DNA of 64,000 nt from assembly GCF_019160155.1 (NCBI RefSeq), contig NZ_JAFNIH010000019.1, forward strand, positions 124,001 to 188,000, in the 5' to 3' direction. Numbering within the stretch: the first letter of the stretch is position 1; every line of letters begins with the position of its first letter. The translations under genes and the position numbers were made by a program. Origin of the DNA: Pinisolibacter aquiterrae. Its GTDB lineage: Bacteria; Pseudomonadota; Alphaproteobacteria; Rhizobiales; Ancalomicrobiaceae. Below are positions 35,195-43,586 of this stretch, one piece after another. The notes beneath the pieces were generated by a model, which did no database searches, was not told the origin of the DNA, and saw only the letters and a program-made list of their open reading frames with translations.

Positions 35195-37276
35195 ATGACC
35201 TGGAGCCTCGACTTCGCCCCCTTCGTCGGGTCGACGCTGCTGATCGGCCTCGGCCTCGCCGTCGCGGCCGTCGCCGTCGCCGGCCTCCTCGCGCGCCGTC
35301 GCGGCGCCGGCCTGCGCGCGCTCACGCTCGCCCTTCTCTTCCTCGCCCTGACCGGCCCGGAGATCCGCCGCGAACGCTCGGAGACCCTGCCCGGCGTCGT
35401 CGTGCTCCTGACCGACCGCTCGGCCAGCCAGCGCCTGCCCGGCCGCGAGGCGACCACCGAGGCCACCCGCGCCGGCATGGTCGAGCGCCTGCGCGCGCTC
35501 CCCGGCATCGAACTGCGCGAGGCGATCTTCGACGACCGGACCGACCCCGGCGGCGACGGCACCCGCCTCTTCGAGACCCTCGCCCGCACCCTCGCCGACG
35601 TGCCGCCCGAACGTGTCTCGGGCGTCGTCGCGATCACCGACGGCGTCGTCCACGACGTCCCGGCGAACCCCGCCGGGCTCGGCTTCACCGCGCCCGTCCA
35701 TGCCCTGATCACCGGCCGCGCCGACGAGATCGACCGCCGCACCGTGGTCGTCGCCGCACCGCGCTTCGGCCTCGTCGGCAAGACCCAGACGCTGACCTTC
35801 CGTGTCGACGACGAGGGCGTCGCCGGCCCGCGCCCGCCGGTCGAGGTGCGCCTCGCCCGCGACGGCACCGAGATCGCCCGCCGCAAGGTGACGCCGGGTC
35901 GGCCGTTCTCCTTCGAGGTCGAGGTGCCGCATGCCGGCGAGATCGTCTTCGAGGCGACGGTCGAGCCGCTTCCCGGCGACGTCACGCCCCTCGACGATCG
36001 CGCCGTGGTGAGCCTTCGCGGCGTGCGCGAGAACCTGCGCGTGCTGCTGATCTCCGGCGAGCCCCACCCCGGCGAGCGCGCCTGGCGCAACCTCCTGAAA
36101 TCCGACGCCTCGGTCGACCTCGTCCATTTCACCATCCTGCGCCAGCCCGAGAAGCAGGATCTGGTGCCGGTCGGCGAACTGGCGCTGATCGCCTTCCCGA
36201 CCCGCGAATTGTTCCAGGAGCGGCTGCGCGACTTCGACCTGATCGTCTTCGACCGCTATCGCCGGCGCGGCCTGCTGACCTGGGGCTATTTCCACAACAT
36301 CGTCGACTATGTCCGCGCCGGTGGCGCCGTCCTGGTGGCGAGCGGCCCCGATCTCGCCGACCCGGACGGCCTGACCGACACGCCCCTCGGCGAGATCCTG
36401 CCCGCCACCGCCCGCGACGCGCCCGCCGTCGATCCGTTCCGCCCGGCGCTGACCACCCTCGGCACCCGCCACCCGGTCACCCGCGACCTGCCCGGCGGCG
36501 GCACGACGCCCGACTGGGGACGCTGGCTGCGCCTCTCCCCGGTCACCGCCGCGCCCGACGCCGCCACCCTGCTTGCCGGCCCGGCCGAGCGCCCGCTTCT
36601 GTTGCTCGCCCATCGCGGCAAGGGCCGCGTCGGCCTCCTCGCCTCCGATCAGATCTGGCTGTGGGCGCGCGGCTTCGACGGTGGCGGCCCGCATGGGCCA
36701 CTGCTGCGCCGCGTCGCCCATTGGCTGATGAAGGAACCCGACCTCGAGGAGGAGGCGCTGCGCCTGGCGAGCGACGGCCGCACCCTCACGATCGAGCGCC
36801 ACACCCTCGCAGACACCGCCGCCCCGGTCACCGTGACCGACCCCACCGGCCGCGAGCGCAAGATCGATCTCGCCGCCGCCGAGCCCGGCCTGTGGCGTGG
36901 CGGTCTGCCCGCCGACGTCCAGGGCCTCTGGCGCGCGAGCGACGGCAAACTGACCGCCCTCGCCCATGTCGGCCCCGCCGATCCGCTCGAATTCGCGGCG
37001 ATGCGTTCGACCGAGGCGATGCTGCGCCCGCTCGCCACGGCGACCGGCGGCTCGGTCCGCCGCCTCCTCGCCGGCCCGGGCGACACGCCCCGGCTGCCGC
37101 GCGTCACCGTGCGCGACGGCGCCGGCCCCCGGGCCGGCGACGATTGGATCGGACTTTCGGCCTCGCGCGCGGTCGTCACCAGGGGCGCCGAGCGCACCGC
37201 GCTCGCCTCCGGCCTCGCCGCCGTGGCGCTCCTCTTCGCGCTCTTCGCGGCGGTGTGGTGGCGCGAGGGGCGCTGA
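35195..37276 (+). CDS. Membrane protein with VWA-like and glutamine-amidotransferase-like domains
   Basis: 693 residues. Two N-terminal helices (12-32, 40-54) lead to a VWA-like domain with LLTDRSAS (DxSxS at Asp74, Ser76, Ser78) and VVAITDG near 143-149. Residues about 280-500 resemble the class I GATase fold seen in these operons (LLISGEPHPGERAWRNLLKSD), without an obvious catalytic cysteine. A C-terminal helix near 670-688 is followed by WWREGR. GGGAGG lies eight bases before the ATG. Last of the MoxR operon. Confidence 0.85.
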   Translation: MTWSLDFAPFVGSTLLIGLGLAVAAVAVAGLLARRRGAGLRALTLALLFLALTGPEIRRERSETLPGVVVLLTDRSASQRLPGREATTEATRAGMVERLRALPGIELREAIFDDRTDPGGDGTRLFETLARTLADVPPERVSGVVAITDGVVHDVPANPAGLGFTAPVHALITGRADEIDRRTVVVAAPRFGLVGKTQTLTFRVDDEGVAGPRPPVEVRLARDGTEIARRKVTPGRPFSFEVEVPHAGEIVFEATVEPLPGDVTPLDDRAVVSLRGVRENLRVLLISGEPHPGERAWRNLLKSDASVDLVHFTILRQPEKQDLVPVGELALIAFPTRELFQERLRDFDLIVFDRYRRRGLLTWGYFHNIVDYVRAGGAVLVASGPDLADPDGLTDTPLGEILPATARDAPAVDPFRPALTTLGTRHPVTRDLPGGGTTPDWGRWLRLSPVTAAPDAATLLAGPAERPLLLLAHRGKGRVGLLASDQIWLWARGFDGGGPHGPLLRRVAHWLMKEPDLEEEALRLASDGRTLTIERHTLADTAAPVTVTDPTGRERKIDLAAAEPGLWRGGLPADVQGLWRASDGKLTALAHVGPADPLEFAAMRSTEAMLRPLATATGGSVRRLLAGPGDTPRLPRVTVRDGAGPRAGDDWIGLSASRAVVTRGAERTALASGLAAVALLFALFAAVWWREGR

Positions 37277-37316
37277 CCTCGCTCGCTCGGCGCGGCGTCG
37301 ATCGGCGTGGCGAAGA

Positions 37317-37820
37317 TCAGTGCGGCGCCCGCGCGACCAGCCCCTGCGCCGCCTCGCGCGCGCCCTCGACCAGTTCGGCGACGAGCACCCGGCGCGGATC
37401 GACCGGCCCCGGCATCCGCACCCGCTCCGGCGACACCGGATGGAACCCGAGCCGGCCGTAATAGGGGCCGTCGCCGACGAGAAGCACCAGCCGATGCCCG
37501 GCCGCCGCCGCCCGCGCCAGGGTCTCGCGCACCAGCGCGCGGCCGATGCCCCGGTTCTCGAAGTCCGGATCGACCGCGAGCGGCCCGAGCAGCAGCGCCG
37601 GCTCCGCGCCGATCAGGATCGGAGTCATGGTGACGGACCCGGCCAGACGCGGCCCGACCCGCGCCACCAGCGACAGATCGGGATCGGCCGCCACCCCCTC
37701 GCGCAGACGCGAGGCGGTGCGGGCGAACCGGCCCGGTCCGAAGGCATGGTCGTGCAACGCGGCGATCGCGTCGTGGTCGGCGGCCGTCTCGGGCCGTATT
37801 TCGGGAGAAAGATCGATCAT
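37317..37820 (-). CDS. GNAT family N-acetyltransferase
   Basis: 167 residues with the acetyl-CoA loop of GNAT enzymes, LGPLAVDPDFENRGIGRALVRE near 78-99, and GDGPYYGRLGFHPV near 115-128, a YhbS-like ending. The substrate is unknown. I start at the ATG at 37820, giving MIDLSPEIRPET; the frame runs to 37892 without a better site. Confidence 0.88.
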   Translation of the reverse strand: MIDLSPEIRPETAADHDAIAALHDHAFGPGRFARTASRLREGVAADPDLSLVARVGPRLAGSVTMTPILIGAEPALLLGPLAVDPDFENRGIGRALVRETLARAAAAGHRLVLLVGDGPYYGRLGFHPVSPERVRMPGPVDPRRVLVAELVEGAREAAQGLVARAPH

Positions 37821-38076
37821 GTGGAGCGCATCCGGTCGTCGGGTCGAACCGTCGCGCTCCTCGGCCGAGCCGCGCCGAACGCTCGACGTCAACGAGCGAG
37901 GGCGGCGGCGCGGTCGCGACGGGGCGCGACGACGGCAGGGGCGAAGCCCCGTCGCTCGGTTCGTCGTCGCTGAATGCGCGCCATCGGCATCGTCACGCCC
38001 GTCTCGTTCGTCGCCCGGATCGCGGGCCCGGCAGCCGGTAGCACGACAGCCGAGGCCGACGCAAGTCCGAGTTCCC

Positions 38077-38547
38077 TCACCACACCCGCTCCGGCCGCCG
38101 CCCCTCGATCACCTCGACAATCCGCCGCGCCGTCGCCCCGGTCACCCCCTCCGGCAACGTGTCGGGCGCGAAGAACCCGACCTCCGCGATCTCGCCGGTC
38201 CGCGCCCGCGCCGTCGCCGCCTCGGTCCGGCCGACGAAGAAGGCGACGTGGTCGCGCGGCGACACGCGGATGTTGAGGTGCATCGATACCAGTCGCGGCG
38301 GCTCGACGAGAACCACCGCCGTCTCCTCGAGAACTTCCCGCTCCGCCGCCTCCGCCGCGGTCTCGTTCGCCTCGACACCCCCTCCCGGAAAATACCATCC
38401 GGGGACATAGGTATGTCGCAGGAGCAGAACACGCCCGTCGGGGCCGAAGACCAGCGCGCGCGCACCCAGGGTGGTTCGCGCCGCCAGTCGCGCCTTCAGA
38501 ACCGCAAGACGCCTTGCCGCCGAAGCGATCAGGGGCCATTCACGCAT
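38077..38547 (-). CDS. NUDIX hydrolase
   Basis: 156 residues. The NUDIX box runs through GGGVEANETAAEAAEREVLEETAV at about 72-95, canonical except that alanine replaces the glycine after EET. The N-terminal 25 residues are basic and helical. Substrate is unknown. There are about 256 bases of gene-free sequence between it and the GNAT gene. Confidence 0.9.
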   Translation of the reverse strand: MREWPLIASAARRLAVLKARLAARTTLGARALVFGPDGRVLLLRHTYVPGWYFPGGGVEANETAAEAAEREVLEETAVVLVEPPRLVSMHLNIRVSPRDHVAFFVGRTEAATARARTGEIAEVGFFAPDTLPEGVTGATARRIVEVIEGRRPERVW

Positions 38548-38793
38548 GATTCACCTCGTTCACCGATCACGGAGCCGACCATGGCACGATTGTGACGCTT
38601 TCCGACGGCCATGCATGGCACGCATGGGTGACCGGCTCGCCTCCGACTGGTTCTTTCTCGAGCAATTGCATATATCTGCGTCATACGAATTCAACGAGGC
38701 GATGTCGCCCTCGGTCCACGACGGATCGACGGTTCCCGTCGTCGTCGCCGAGAGGCGCCGACGGCCCCGCTCGCCCGAACTCTGGAAGACGAC

Positions 38794-38911
38794 GATGTTC
38801 TCGCTGTTCCGCCGCAAGGCCCCCAAGACCACCTCCTACACCTGGAAGCCCGCGCTCGATCTCACCGATCCCCGCGTCTCGGCGATCCTGAAGACCTTCG
38901 GCTGGGCCTGA
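38794..38911 (+). CDS. Small hypothetical protein (38 residues)
   Basis: The short ORF begins MFSLFRRKAPKT and ends AILKTFGWA. I do not recognise it. It has GGAAG about six bases before the ATG, codon use like its neighbours, and a perfect terminator 27 bases after its stop. The stretch before it (38660-38700) is AT-rich and could hold a promoter, with TTGCAT and CATACG. The start is basic and amphipathic, the rest polar. Confidence 0.5.
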
Positions 38912-38937
38912 TCGCCCCGCCATGCCGTGCCGTTCGA

Positions 38938-38968
38938 GGCGGATCCCGGGGGGATCCGCCTTTTTTTT
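38938..38968 (+). terminator. Strong intrinsic terminator
   Basis: GGCGGATCCC pairs with GGGATCCGCC across a 3-base loop and is followed by eight Ts. It is one of the best terminators in the window. It closes the 38-residue ORF transcript, not the oppositely oriented NUDIX gene. Confidence 0.9.
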
Positions 38969-39040
38969 GTGCCGTCACACCGCCGTGTTCGCCCTTGTGC
39001 AGGCTGGACGTCCGCCTTCCGGAACGGTAGTTCCTGCCGC

Positions 39041-39952
39041 ATGTTTCGCCTCGCTCACGTCTCCGATCCCCACCTCGGCCCGCTGCCCGACGTTCGCCTC
39101 CGCGAACTGATGGGAAAGCGCATGCTCGGCTGGATCAATTGGCGCCTCAATCGCGGCCGCGGCGGCATGCGCCCCGCCGTCCTCGGCGATCTCGTCGCCG
39201 ATCTCCGGGCTCATGGCCCCGATCATGTCGCGGTCACCGGCGACATCGTCAACATCGCCCTCGACGCCGAACTCGAGCCGGCCCGCCGCTGGCTCGCCTC
39301 GCTCGGGCCGGCGCGCGACGTCTCCGCCGTCCCCGGCAACCACGACGCCTATGTGCCGAGCGCCGTCAAGCGGACGTCGGAAGCCTGGGGCGCCTTCATG
39401 AAGGGCGACGACGCCGGCGAGACCATCCACTGGCCCTATGTGCGCCGCCGTGGCCCGGTCGCGATCATCGGCGTCTCCTCGGCCGAGGCGACCGCCCCCT
39501 TCATGGCGACCGGCCGCTTCGAGGCGGGTCAGGCACTGCGTCTGACCGAACTGCTCGAGCACACCGCCCGCGACGGCCTCTATCGCGTGGTGTTGATCCA
39601 CCATCCGCCCGCGCGCAAGCCGATCCATTGGGCCGGCCGCCTGATCGGCGCCTCGCGCCTGCGCAAGGTGATCCAGACCCACGGCGCCGAGCTGATCCTG
39701 CACGGCCACACCCACCGCTCCTCCGTCGAATGGCTCGCCGGGCCTCACCGTCCGGTACCGCTGGTGGGCGTGCCCTCGGCCTCGCGCAATCCCGGCCCCG
39801 ACCGCCGCGGCGCCGGCTGGAACCTGTTCGAGATCGACGGGGAGCCCGGCGCCTGGCGCACCCTCAGGATCGAACGCGGGTTCCGCGACGCGACCTCCGG
39901 CCTGATCGAGATCTCGCGCCGCAAGCTCCTGCCCGAGGACCAGTCCTCATGA
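39041..39952 (+). CDS. Metallophosphoesterase
   Basis: 303 residues of the calcineurin-like family with all metal-binding blocks: SDPHLG near 8-13, GDIVN near 67-71, GNHDAY near 101-106, IHHPPA near 187-192 and HGHTH near 225-229. About 60 residues follow with unremarkable sequence. The substrate is unknown; it resembles the cAMP phosphodiesterase CpdA and other UDP-diacylglucosamine-hydrolase-type members only generally. The stop overlaps the YbaK gene by four bases. Confidence 0.92.
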   Translation: MFRLAHVSDPHLGPLPDVRLRELMGKRMLGWINWRLNRGRGGMRPAVLGDLVADLRAHGPDHVAVTGDIVNIALDAELEPARRWLASLGPARDVSAVPGNHDAYVPSAVKRTSEAWGAFMKGDDAGETIHWPYVRRRGPVAIIGVSSAEATAPFMATGRFEAGQALRLTELLEHTARDGLYRVVLIHHPPARKPIHWAGRLIGASRLRKVIQTHGAELILHGHTHRSSVEWLAGPHRPVPLVGVPSASRNPGPDRRGAGWNLFEIDGEPGAWRTLRIERGFRDATSGLIEISRRKLLPEDQSS

Positions 39953-40440
39953 CCGGCGCTCCCGAGACACCGCTGCGCGACAGCGCCGTCCGCGTCGCCG
40001 AGGCCGCCCGCGCCCTCGGCCTTGCCGTCACCGTGCGCGAGATGCCCGGCTCGACCCGCACCGCCCAGGAGGCGGCCGACGCCTGCGGCTGCACGCTCGC
40101 CCAGATCGCCAAATCGCTGATCTTTCGCGGCAAGACCAGCGGAACGCCATGGCTGTTCCTGGTCTCCGGCGCCAATCGGGTCGCCGAGAAGCGCATGGTC
40201 GAGGTGATCGGCGAGCCCGTCGTCCGGGTCGATGCCGACGACGTCCGGGCGCTGACCGGCTATGCCATCGGCGGCGTGCCGCCCTTCGGCCACGCGACCG
40301 CCCTTCCGACCGTCATGGACGAGGATCTCTTCGCCCATGACGTGATCTGGGCCGCCGCCGGCACCCCCTTCGCGGTCTTCGAGACGACGCCGCGCGCCCT
40401 CGCCGACGCCGTCGGCGCCCGCATCGCCCGCGTGTCGTGA
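39949..40440 (+). CDS. YbaK/aminoacyl-tRNA deacylase family protein
   Basis: 163 residues of the YbaK/ProX trans-editing family, which hydrolyses misacylated Cys- or Ala-tRNAPro. The family blocks are TAQEAADACGCTLAQIAKSLIFR near 37-59, LFLVSGANRV near 67-76 and AIGGVPPFGH near 104-113. The exact specificity cannot be told. Confidence 0.88.
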   Translation: MTGAPETPLRDSAVRVAEAARALGLAVTVREMPGSTRTAQEAADACGCTLAQIAKSLIFRGKTSGTPWLFLVSGANRVAEKRMVEVIGEPVVRVDADDVRALTGYAIGGVPPFGHATALPTVMDEDLFAHDVIWAAAGTPFAVFETTPRALADAVGARIARVS

Positions 40441-40548
40441 CGCGCGAGCCCTCTCGGCACGCTCGCGGTTTTTCGCGCCGGCCTCTCGCCACCGCCGCCG
40501 CCGGGCGCTAGAGGTGGAGCGCCCGCGCGCCGGTCCGAAGGAGCGATC

Positions 40549-41367
40549 ATGAGCCGCCTCGCCGATCTCCTGCCCGATCTCGGCCGTCGCACCCTGGTGA
40601 TGGGCATCCTCAACGCCACGCCCGACAGTTTCTCCGACGGCGGCCGCTGGAACGAACTCGACGCGGCACTCACCCACGCCCGCGACATGATCGCCGAAGG
40701 CGCCGACCTCCTCGACGTCGGCGGCGAATCGACCCGCCCCGGCCACACGCCCGTCGACGCCGCCGACGAGATCGCCCGCGTCGTCCCCGTGATCGAACGC
40801 CTCGCCTCGGAGACCGCGCTGCCGATCTCGATCGACACCTTCAAGGCGGCGACCGCCGAGGCCGCCTTCCGCGCCGGCGCCACCCTCCTCAACGACGTCT
40901 GGGGCCTCACCCGCGATCCCGACCTCGCTCGCGTCGCCGCCGATCACGGCGCTCCCGTGATCGTGATGCACAACCGCGACACGCCCGATCCGGACGCCGA
41001 CGTCGTCGCGGAGATGCGCGCCTTCTTCGCCCGCTCGATCGAGATCGCGCTCGCCGCCGGCATCCCCGAGGACGACGTCGTGATCGATCCCGGCATCGGC
41101 TTCGGCAAGACGCCGGAACAGGATCTCGCCGCCCTCGCCCGCCTCGACGAGCTGAAGGACCTAGGCCGGCCGATCCTGCTCGGAACCTCGCGCAAGCGCA
41201 TCGTCGGGCGCATTCTCGACCTGCCCCCGTCCGAGCGGCTCTACGGCACGCTCGCCACCAATGTCGTCGGTTGCTGGCTCGGCGCCGACATCCTGCGCGT
41301 CCACGACGTGCGGCCTCACGTCGAGGCCGCGAAGGTCACCGACGCCCTCGTCCGGAGTCGTGCATGA
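40549..41367 (+). CDS. folP: Dihydropteroate synthase
   Basis: Condenses p-aminobenzoate with 6-hydroxymethyl-dihydropterin pyrophosphate in folate synthesis. 272 residues with the hallmarks MGILNATPDSFSDGG near 18-32, DVGGESTRPGHTPV near 57-70, SIDTFKA near 94-100, NDVWGL near 116-121, PGIGFGKT near 182-189 and GTSRKR near 215-220. First of folP-folB-folK; the gap upstream has 108 bases with no gene. Confidence 0.97.
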   Translation: MSRLADLLPDLGRRTLVMGILNATPDSFSDGGRWNELDAALTHARDMIAEGADLLDVGGESTRPGHTPVDAADEIARVVPVIERLASETALPISIDTFKAATAEAAFRAGATLLNDVWGLTRDPDLARVAADHGAPVIVMHNRDTPDPDADVVAEMRAFFARSIEIALAAGIPEDDVVIDPGIGFGKTPEQDLAALARLDELKDLGRPILLGTSRKRIVGRILDLPPSERLYGTLATNVVGCWLGADILRVHDVRPHVEAAKVTDALVRSRA

Positions 41368-41732
41368 CCGACCGCATCCTGCTCACCCGCATCGCCGTCT
41401 ACGCCTATCACGGCATCCACCCGGAGGAAGAACGGCTCGGCCAGCGCTTCTACGTCTCGCTCGATTGCCGGCTCGATCTCCGCCCCGCCGCCGTCGCCGA
41501 CGACTGGAAGCGCACCGTCTCCTACGACCGCCTCGCCAAGATCGTGGTCGACGTCGCCACCGAGCGCCGCTTCTCGCTGATCGAGGCACTGGCCGAGGTG
41601 ATCGCCAAGCAGATCCTGACCACCTATTCCCAGATCCACACCGTCACCGTGAAGGTGGAGAAGCCGGCCGCGCCGATCCCCACCATCCTCGACGGCGTCG
41701 CCATCGAGATCGAGCGCCGCCGCGATGGCTGA
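41364..41732 (+). CDS. folB: Dihydroneopterin aldolase
   Basis: 122 residues, cleaving dihydroneopterin to the pterin used by FolK. Typical are YAYHGIHPEEERLGQRFYVSL (about 14-34), VSYDRLAKIV and the active-site lysine in VEKPAAPIP near 97-106. It overlaps folP by four bases and folK by eight, so the three are translated together. Confidence 0.95.
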   Translation: MTDRILLTRIAVYAYHGIHPEEERLGQRFYVSLDCRLDLRPAAVADDWKRTVSYDRLAKIVVDVATERRFSLIEALAEVIAKQILTTYSQIHTVTVKVEKPAAPIPTILDGVAIEIERRRDG

Positions 41733-42207
41733 CGCACTGATCGGCCTGGGCGGCAATCTCGGCGACGTCGCCGCGACCTTCCGCGCCGCCCTCGCCCGGC
41801 TCGAGGCCGGCGGCTGCCGGATCGTCGCGCGCTCGTCGCTGTGGAAGACGCCGCCCTGGGGCGTCGCCGATCAGCCGGCCTTTCTGAACGCCTGCATCCG
41901 CGTCGAGACCGATCTCTCCCCCCGCGCCCTGCTCGATCTGTGTCTGGCCACCGAGACCGCGCTCGGCCGGGTCCGGACCGAGAAATGGGGCCCGCGCACC
42001 CTCGACCTCGACCTCCTCGACGTCGACGGCCTCGCCGTCGACGAGCCCGGCCTGACCCTGCCGCATCCCTGGATCGGTGAACGCGCCTTCGTGCTGGTGC
42101 CCCTCGCCGAGATTGCGGCGGACCGGGTCGTCGCCCGACGAAGCGTCGGCGAGATGGCGGCGGCGAGCGACCGCGCCGGCCTCGAACGGGTCGGATCCTT
42201 CGCGTGA
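41725..42207 (+). CDS. folK: HPPK, 2-amino-4-hydroxy-6-hydroxymethyldihydropteridine pyrophosphokinase
   Basis: 160 residues. It transfers pyrophosphate from ATP to the pterin. Blocks are IGLGGNLGD near 6-14, LWKTPPWGVADQPAFLNACIRVET near 38-61 and RTEKWGPRTLDLDLLDVD near 83-100, the catalytic loop with both aspartates. The last of the folate cluster. Confidence 0.96.
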   Translation: MADALIGLGGNLGDVAATFRAALARLEAGGCRIVARSSLWKTPPWGVADQPAFLNACIRVETDLSPRALLDLCLATETALGRVRTEKWGPRTLDLDLLDVDGLAVDEPGLTLPHPWIGERAFVLVPLAEIAADRVVARRSVGEMAAASDRAGLERVGSFA

Positions 42208-42336
42208 AGCACCCGAATCGGAATCGGAACGTGAAGGCGTGAAGGCGGACCTGGAAGTTCAGCCGGTGGCCCCAAGCGATTCTCGGGACTCGTCTTTTGC
42301 GAAGAGCCTCGAGCGGCGCTCGTGATCTCCCCGGCC

Positions 42337-42882
42337 TCAGGCGGCGTCGCGCGCCGTCTTGGTCCGGGCGAGATCCTCGATCAGCGCCGCCGCCGCCTCG
42401 ACCGTCTCGACCACCTGTTCCAGCCCGCCGCCGAAGGCGCGGAAGCCCTCGACATGGTCGGCCGTGACCCCGACCAGCAGCGGCACGCCGAGCTCGACCG
42501 CGCGCTCCACCACTTGGCGGAACCCGTGGCCCTCGATCTCGCGCTTGCCGAATTTCGACAGGACCAGAAGGTCGGGCAGCGTCTCGCCGGAGAGCGCGGC
42601 GAGCGCCAGACCCGCCGCCTCCTCGAGTGCGGCGTGATCCATGCGGCAGCCGCGCGTGTCCTTGCCGCGATCCTCCGAGAGGGGGATCTTGCGCCCCGAG
42701 CCGAGGTCGACCAGCGTCATGTCGCAGCGCCGGCGGTCGGGCCGCCGCTCGTCGTGCTGGATCATGCCGGCGACGTCGAGCCCGAGGCCGAGCGCCGCCT
42801 CCGCGAGCCGCCCCATCACCGCGCCCTCGCCGGTCGAATAGACCAGCGCCGCCAGGATCGGATCGTCGTGAGCCATGGTCAT
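42337..42882 (-). CDS. DUF2478 domain-containing protein
   Basis: 181 residues of DUF2478, a P-loop-like family found near molybdenum genes. The usual P-loop position has YSTGEGAVMG instead of GxxxxGK[ST], so nucleotide binding would need another mode. Later conserved parts are RRCDMTLVDLGSGRKIPLSED, RGCRMDH and LLVLSKFGKREIEGHGFR. Its start overlaps the MoaB/Mog stop by four bases, which supports a molybdenum-related role by context only. Confidence 0.8.
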   Translation of the reverse strand: MTMAHDDPILAALVYSTGEGAVMGRLAEAALGLGLDVAGMIQHDERRPDRRRCDMTLVDLGSGRKIPLSEDRGKDTRGCRMDHAALEEAAGLALAALSGETLPDLLVLSKFGKREIEGHGFRQVVERAVELGVPLLVGVTADHVEGFRAFGGGLEQVVETVEAAAALIEDLARTKTARDAA

Positions 42883-43433
42883 GCGCCCTTCGGCCGGAAG
42901 GCGATCATCCGCTCCGGCTTGGTGTCGAGCCGGTAGCCCCCGGCGAGATCGATGCAATAGGGAACCGCCGGCATCACCGCGTCGAGACAGTCGCGGATCG
43001 AGGCGGGCTTGCCCGGCAGGTTGATGATCAGCGAGGACCCGCGCAGACCCGCCTCCTGCCGCGACAGGATCGCCGTCGGCACGATCGTCAGGCTCTTCGC
43101 CCGCATCGCCTCGCCGAAGCCCGGCATCATCCGGTCGCAGACGGCGACGAGCGCCTCCGGCGTCACGTCGCGCGGCGCCGGTCCGGTGCCGCCCGTGGTC
43201 ACCACCAGTGAGCAGCCCTCGCCGTCGCAGAGTTCGATCAGCGCCGCCTCGATCGCCGGCTGCTCGTCCTCGACGATCCGCTTGACGATCCGGAACGGCG
43301 TCGCCAGCACCTCGGCGAGATAGGTCTCGATCGCCGGGCCCGACAGGTCCTCGTAGATGCCGCGCGAGGCGCGATCGGAGACGGTGACGACGCCGATGGG
43401 CACGGCGGTGGACGGGGTCTTCTCGTCGGTCAT
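42879..43433 (-). CDS. MogA/MoaB family molybdenum cofactor biosynthesis protein
   Basis: 184 residues of the MoCF family that adenylates molybdopterin before Mo insertion. The core includes VVTVSDRAS near 15-23, VVTTGGTGPAPRDVTPEA near 77-94, RDVTPEA, and INLPGKPASIRDCLDAVMPAVP near 136-157. I use the ATG at 43433 (GGAAAG upstream); the frame runs to 43496. Upstream of DUF2478 in the same operon. Confidence 0.92.
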   Translation of the reverse strand: MTDEKTPSTAVPIGVVTVSDRASRGIYEDLSGPAIETYLAEVLATPFRIVKRIVEDEQPAIEAALIELCDGEGCSLVVTTGGTGPAPRDVTPEALVAVCDRMMPGFGEAMRAKSLTIVPTAILSRQEAGLRGSSLIINLPGKPASIRDCLDAVMPAVPYCIDLAGGYRLDTKPERMIAFRPKGA

Positions 43434-43586
43434 GCGATCTTTCCGAGGGTCTGATGAGGTCGGCCGGTGCGGACGCCCTATTTTCTCGCCCATCAAAGCC
43501 CCCGGTCTTATCGAGGATCAAGGGCGGGATCACCCGCACGTGGGATCACCCTCGAGAATTTCCTCCCAAAGAAGGATGAAACCCCC

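Noticed and set aside
31249-36135. 1628-codon minus-strand ORF across the MoxR operon
   Set aside because: It runs opposite to four recognised genes, is rich in Arg and Ala repeats and has no domain; high GC makes long open shadows.
38584-38600. Possible sigma-54 promoter near TGGCACGATTG
   Set aside because: The -24 part fits but the -12 part reads TGACG, and the spacing puts AC where GC is needed.
43483-43521. FNR-like sites upstream of nnrS
   Set aside because: ATCAA half-sites occur at 43492 and 43517, but the paired half-sites TTCTC and TTATC match TTGAT at only two of five positions.
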